A stretch of DNA of 64,000 nt. Origin: SHAN690 sp040221375. GTDB taxonomy: Bacteria; Bacteroidota; Bacteroidia; Flavobacteriales_G; Salibacteraceae. The stretch is from contig JAVKEP010000103.1 of NCBI GenBank assembly GCA_040221375.1, positions 1 to 64,000 of the forward strand. The letters are read 5' to 3'. The notes under the pieces were generated by a model that was given only the letters and a program-made list of their open reading frames with translations, did no database searches and was not told the origin of the DNA. Of the stretch, positions 60,481 to 64,000 are shown one piece after another; positions within the stretch are counted from its first letter, which is position 1, and every line of letters begins with the position of its first letter. The position numbers and the translations under genes are program-made.

Positions 60481-61059
60481 CTAGGAAGCTTCTTTCTCCG
60501 GTTCGACCATGGCACTGATCTTCAAGACCGTTTGATTGGGTTCAGTGTTCGCCGTTATGGTCACCGATTTTGACTGGCTTCCTTTCTGAGTACCCGGTTT
60601 GTACACTACTTCTATCTGTGCCGTTTCGCCAGGGGCAACAGGTCCTTTCGGATATTTTGGAACGGTGCATCCACACGAGCCCTTTGCATCCTGAATGATC
60701 AATTGATTCGGTCCGGTATTTACAAACTTGAATACGTGCTTATTCTCCGAATTCTGCTCGATTGTACCAAAATCATGCTCCATTTCTTCGAAGGCGATGG
60801 TAGTTGGAGGACCAGCCGGTTTCTGAGGCTGCACTTGCTCCGCGCTCTCGGTATTTAAAGCCGCAGGATCAAACGATTTCTGATTCGTCTTAGGTTCGGT
60901 AAACTGAGCGTTGGATCGAGATGACTCTACCAGGGCCGTATTCGTTTGCGGCGGTTCTATGACCCTTCCTGAATTTGAGTTCGTAAAAACAAAGTAGGTA
61001 TTGACCAACGTTAAGGCTGCAACGCCGTATAGCAGATAATCTTTGATCGAATCGTTCAT
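60481..61059 (-). CDS. DUF1573-family membrane-anchored protein
   Basis: 192 residues. One N-terminal membrane helix (DYLLYGVAALTLVNTYFVF), a linker of 55 residues rich in Pro, Gln, Asn and Ser, then a DUF1573 Ig-like domain: FEEMEHDFGTIEQNSENKHV, then FVNTGPNQLIIQDAKGSCGC with the CGC motif, and VAPGETAQIEVVYKPGTQKG. Such domains are common in Bacteroidota envelope proteins; the CSCGC-like Cys pair is not explained. Just downstream of the S41 protease gene on the same strand. Confidence 0.88.
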   Translation of the reverse strand: MNDSIKDYLLYGVAALTLVNTYFVFTNSNSGRVIEPPQTNTALVESSRSNAQFTEPKTNQKSFDPAALNTESAEQVQPQKPAGPPTTIAFEEMEHDFGTIEQNSENKHVFKFVNTGPNQLIIQDAKGSCGCTVPKYPKGPVAPGETAQIEVVYKPGTQKGSQSKSVTITANTEPNQTVLKISAMVEPEKEAS

Positions 61060-61095
61060 TTTAATCGTGTTTAAGTGCGAATGTAATGCTTGTAT

Positions 61096-62700
61096 TTATC
61101 GAAGTCCTAGTTCTTTTACCGTTCCTACTTCAATTTCGGTCAGGGCCATTTTAACGTCATCATCATAGGCAGTCATCGCCTCATAATATGCTTCCCTTCC
61201 ATAGATGTACCGCGCCAAAGGAACCTTCACAAAGCGTTCGATCAGCTCACGATTCTCCTCCAGCGCTTCTGGGTCGAGATCAACCCCTCTTTTCGCCGCA
61301 TAGTGTGAAATGATAGCTAAGTCAGATTGCTCGAGATGATGGTCTTGGATAAAAGCTCGAACGGTTTTCATCTCAGCGCGCATCACTTCCCCTTCCTTGT
61401 CCGCATAGCGCAACGCAATGCCATCAAACAATCCCTTGTTTCTAAGATCCAACACAATCGAAGGATAGCTCGTGGTATCGAGTGGAACAAATACGTCCGG
61501 AATGATGCCTCCTCCTCCGTACACCTTTCTTTTCGAAGGCGTTAAGTAAATGAGGCTGTCGGCGATGTGAATGGAGTCTGCAGAAAGCAATTCCCCGCTC
61601 AGTCTTCGCTGCTTGATCTCATCCCTGTAGAGGGCAACTCCATCTTCATACGGGCGTTGGATGCTCCTGCCCGTAGGGGTGTAATAACGCGAAATGGTCA
61701 ATCGCATGGCCGAACCATCGCTGAACTCAATGGTCCTTTGAACCAAGCCTTTTCCGTAGGAACGGCGACCAATGATCAGTCCACGATCCAAGTCTTGGAT
61801 TGCCCCAGCGAGGATTTCACTGGCCGAAGCCGAGTTCTCGTCAATCAACAGGTACAATGCCCCATCGGTATATCGGCCTCCTGAACTAGCAAAGGTTTCC
61901 CTTTTGTCTTGATGCAATCCTTGGGTATAGACGATGAGTTTGCGGTCTTCGAGAAATTCATCGGCAATCTTGATCGCGACATTGAGGTATCCCCCACCGT
62001 TGCCGCGTAAATCCAAAATCAAATTCTTGACCTTCTCTCGTTTGAGTTCATCCAGTGCATTTCGAAAATCGGACAAGCTGGAAGCGCTGAAGCGTTCCAA
62101 CTTGATGTAGCCGGTACGTTGATCAAACATGAAACTCGCCGGTACACTGCTGACTTCAACTTCGCTCCTCTCAATGATAAAGGAAATGCTTCTCGGATCT
62201 GGATATGGCCTTACGATATCAAACTCCATGGCATCGTTTTCGGATGCCTTGATTTTTCGTGATACGGTTCTGGCGGAAAGATCAACACCTGAAACAGTAT
62301 CTCCTTCGATTGCAACGATTTGATCACCTCGGCGAATACCTGCTTTTTCAGCCGCTCCACCATCGATCAATTCCAAGATCGTCATGGTATCGTTGATCAT
62401 AAGGAAACGAACGCCTATGCCTTTGAATTTGCCTTTCAAGGGCTCCGTAGCTCGTTCGTAAGCCCCTTTATCAAGGTAGACAGAGTGTGGATCCAATTCT
62501 TCAAGCATCCTGCGCATGCCGGCTTCCACGATTTGCTTGGTTTCAACCTCATCCACGTAGTTCTGGTCCAAGTTCTTCAGAAACTTCTCAAGCTTGTCTA
62601 TATCCCCTTGGATGTCGTTTTGTGCGTAAATCGCAAACGAACCAGCGCTCAGCAAGCAAATCAAAGAGGCGACCAATGCCTGATTAAATCGACGAATCAT
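61096..62700 (-). CDS. S41-family C-terminal processing protease
   Basis: 534 residues. Signal peptide (FNQALVASLICLLSAGSFAI). PDZ domain at about residues 85-165 (GIGVRFLMINDTMTILELID and GIRRGDQIVAIEGD). Catalytic domain: LILDLRGNGGGYLNVAIKIA, then the nucleophile region DENSASASEILAGAIQDLDR with the Ser in SAS, then GRRSYGKGLVQRTI with the general-base Lys. C-terminal 130 residues are helical. CtpA-type proteases trim exported proteins in the periplasm. Complete. Confidence 0.92.
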   Translation of the reverse strand: MIRRFNQALVASLICLLSAGSFAIYAQNDIQGDIDKLEKFLKNLDQNYVDEVETKQIVEAGMRRMLEELDPHSVYLDKGAYERATEPLKGKFKGIGVRFLMINDTMTILELIDGGAAEKAGIRRGDQIVAIEGDTVSGVDLSARTVSRKIKASENDAMEFDIVRPYPDPRSISFIIERSEVEVSSVPASFMFDQRTGYIKLERFSASSLSDFRNALDELKREKVKNLILDLRGNGGGYLNVAIKIADEFLEDRKLIVYTQGLHQDKRETFASSGGRYTDGALYLLIDENSASASEILAGAIQDLDRGLIIGRRSYGKGLVQRTIEFSDGSAMRLTISRYYTPTGRSIQRPYEDGVALYRDEIKQRRLSGELLSADSIHIADSLIYLTPSKRKVYGGGGIIPDVFVPLDTTSYPSIVLDLRNKGLFDGIALRYADKEGEVMRAEMKTVRAFIQDHHLEQSDLAIISHYAAKRGVDLDPEALEENRELIERFVKVPLARYIYGREAYYEAMTAYDDDVKMALTEIEVGTVKELGLR

Positions 62701-62763
62701 AGAATCGAATTTACCTAAATAAGGCTTTGAAAACTAGCAATTAAGATATCCCTAACAAAAGTC

Positions 62764-63771
62764 TCAGGGCAAACGCAACGTTAAGCGCGCCGGAAGGTGG
62801 TCTGAATACCCGCCGTAAAACGCCGATCCTCCGTAGAATCGACTGGGGTAGAATCGTTGATCTTTTTCATTCTCATACATCATCCATGGGTAATGTACAA
62901 AGTCTCCTCCCTGCTTAGGAGCAGGGGTCCATTTATGCTGATCCAATAGTCGACGATTCACCAAGACATGGTCTAACACCCCCCATTCGCCTCGGTAGGC
63001 ATGGCTACCTAAGTCTGTATCTAAGTAATGTTTGTGCATATTGACCATGCATGGATCGTACAAAGGGTCTTCGCAGCGCTCGAGTTGCAAAACACTCTCG
63101 TTGTCTGGATGGTCATTGAGGTCTCCCATCACCACAACAGAGCAATCGGGAAAGGCCCCACTCAACGAGTCGATCAGTTGCACACAAATGCTGGAAGCCT
63201 TCATGCGTTTCCAATTGGATTCCTCTTGACCACCGTAGCGGGAAGGCCAGTGGTTAACTAGAACGACAAAAGTCTCTTTCGAATGATGGTCATTCAGTGC
63301 AGCCCATAGTACTCCTCTGGTAGGTCGTTCATCCTTGCCCAAGTCGATCAAGCGCAATCCAGAATCCAAGACCGAGAACTGAACGGTATCGTACATCAAT
63401 GCATTGTCGATGCCTCGTTGATCGGGCGATTCAAAATGGACAACGGCCAAGCGATGCGCCACGCCAATTCGCCCCCTCAAATCTTTGACAACTTGACGAT
63501 TCTCAACTTCACACAAACCGAGTAAATCAGGGGCTTCACCGGAAAAACTGGAATCGATGACGCGAGCGAGGTGGTCCAACTTCAGCGCGTAGCGTTCACT
63601 CGTGTGTTCAAGTTTTCCCGCGGGCGTGAACTCTTCATCTGACTTTCCAGGTGCGTCAATCGTATCAAACAGGTTCTCGGTGTTGTAAAAAAGGATATGG
63701 ATCTGGTTATCCTGTGCATGGCTCCTGTTGGGAAGCAGCAGGACGAGCAAGATCAAGCAACGGAACAGCAT
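62764..63771 (-). CDS. endonuclease/exonuclease/phosphatase-family hydrolase
   Basis: 335 residues. Signal peptide (MLFRCLILLVLLLPNRSHAQ). EEP fold motifs in order: IHILFYNTENLFDTIDAPGK, LLGLCEVENRQVVKD (metal-binding Glu), VLVNHWPSRYGGQEE (catalytic His), CSVVVMGDLNDHPDNE, and GVLDHVLVNRR plus GYSDHLPARLTL at the C-terminus. Such secreted enzymes hydrolyse phosphodiesters in DNA, RNA or lipids. Bacteroidota homologues are often periplasmic nucleases. Starts 58 bases downstream of the terminator of the next gene. Confidence 0.9.
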   Translation of the reverse strand: MLFRCLILLVLLLPNRSHAQDNQIHILFYNTENLFDTIDAPGKSDEEFTPAGKLEHTSERYALKLDHLARVIDSSFSGEAPDLLGLCEVENRQVVKDLRGRIGVAHRLAVVHFESPDQRGIDNALMYDTVQFSVLDSGLRLIDLGKDERPTRGVLWAALNDHHSKETFVVLVNHWPSRYGGQEESNWKRMKASSICVQLIDSLSGAFPDCSVVVMGDLNDHPDNESVLQLERCEDPLYDPCMVNMHKHYLDTDLGSHAYRGEWGVLDHVLVNRRLLDQHKWTPAPKQGGDFVHYPWMMYENEKDQRFYPSRFYGGSAFYGGYSDHLPARLTLRLP

Positions 63772-63791
63772 AATCAGATGGGTGTAAAATG

Positions 63792-63819
63792 AAAAAAGGT
63801 GGCCATGTGACCACCTTTT
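63792..63819 (-). terminator. terminator of the gene at the right edge
   Basis: Minus-strand hairpin AAAAGGTGG / CCACCTTTT (63794-63802 and 63811-63819) with an eight-base loop and a run of T on the minus strand at 63797-63792. Confidence 0.8.
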
Positions 63820-63837
63820 GCTTAGGATTTTCGCTCT

Positions 63838-64000
63838 CTATTTTGGCGCATCAGTTGAAGACGAAGCTTTAGATCGGGTGGCGTTCTTATCGGCCCTTTC
63901 AGACGTTGCGCTCGATTTGTCGGCACACGCCTTCTTCTCTGCCTTGGAACATGACTTGCCAGCCATAGAAGCACAACATGCGCTTTTCGCTCCGGAGGAT
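63838..64000 (-). CDS. Cys/Lys-rich low-complexity protein, C-terminal part (runs off right edge)
   Basis: The frame is open from the right edge to a TAG at 63840-63838, giving the last 53 residues. Composition is very biased to Ala, Ser, Lys and Cys: SACCASMAGKSC, then SKAEKKACADKSSATSERAD and a Ser-rich end (SKASSSTDAPK). Cys occurs as a pair and at short intervals. Lys- and Cys-rich tails like this occur in small Bacteroidota envelope proteins; no function known. The N-terminus is outside the window. Confidence 0.5.
   Translation of the reverse strand, partial: SSGAKSACCASMAGKSCSKAEKKACADKSSATSERADKNATRSKASSSTDAPK

Noticed and set aside
1..64000. Reassigned stop codon across the window
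   Set aside because: TAA, TAG and TGA each end several intact genes, and the three interrupted genes use three different stops.
1..64000. CRISPR array, prophage, insertion sequence or tRNA-linked island
   Set aside because: No regular repeat-spacer pattern, no transposase or phage genes and no tRNA gene were found; the accessory block at 1506-6846 lacks any recombinase.

Overview
The window looks like a chromosomal segment of a Bacteroidota bacterium, most likely a Flavobacteriales relative. Three large secreted proteins end in a type A sorting domain of the type IX secretion system (T9SS), with YPNP or FPNP motifs and aromatic or Ile ends. Several intergenic regions carry the Bacteroidota promoter pattern TTG-N19-TAnnTTTG. 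DUF4199, DUF1573, DUF3108, a BetR-like HTH regulator and an IcmF mutase are also present. There is no rRNA, tRNA or CRISPR array; one SRP RNA gene lies at 53747-53843.

Layout. 1-1153: end of an alpha/beta hydrolase and a lipoprotein. About 1506-6846: an accessory island of lower GC in which every gene is on the + strand. It holds a 696-residue coiled-coil membrane protein, a lipoprotein, a mazEF pair, a Doc-type toxin-antitoxin pair whose toxin has an in-frame stop, and a RelE/ParE pair. The boundaries between genes share degenerate attC-like sequence (CCATAG, GTTGGC/T, GCCWAAC-type starts), so the block resembles an integron cassette cluster without an integrase in view (CALIN-type). 6890-11612: a tightly overlapping minus-strand operon for a lipoprotein, a T9SS-exported lipase-like protein and a tail-fibre/endosialidase-chaperone-like protein. 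11866-20779: ordinary chromosomal genes (HTH regulator, tandem SpoIIAA-like paralogues, tag, phhB with a WD40 protein, acetyltransferase, P1-nuclease/phospholipase C-like protein, gcvT). 20826-24193: surface polysaccharide genes (two glycosyltransferases, an epimerase). 24262-26928: SulP transporter facing a beta-carbonic anhydrase that carries an in-frame TAA. 27089-33813: methyltransferase, TerB-like, metallo-beta-lactamase fold, outer-membrane barrel, small envelope proteins, a T9SS beta-propeller and a c-type haem lipoprotein. 33938-43202: second T9SS beta-propeller, four-domain CBM48 protein, aspartyl protease, two reductases. 43217-46594: IcmF fused acyl-CoA mutase. 47237-49868: membrane glycosyltransferase and methyltransferase. 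49929-52055: sulfide:quinone oxidoreductase-like, TusE/DsrC and DsrE operon. 52115-63771: DPM-type glycosyltransferase, DUF4199, SRP RNA, DUF1573-coiled-coil-SPOR-like protein, aldo/keto reductase with an in-frame TAG, aat, RsmF-like methyltransferase, ferredoxin, DUF3108, DUF1573, S41 protease and an EEP-family hydrolase. A Cys/Lys-rich gene runs off the right edge.

The points most worth a second look are the integron-like cassette cluster with its unrecognised large protein, and three otherwise intact genes interrupted in frame by TGA, TAA and TAG respectively.
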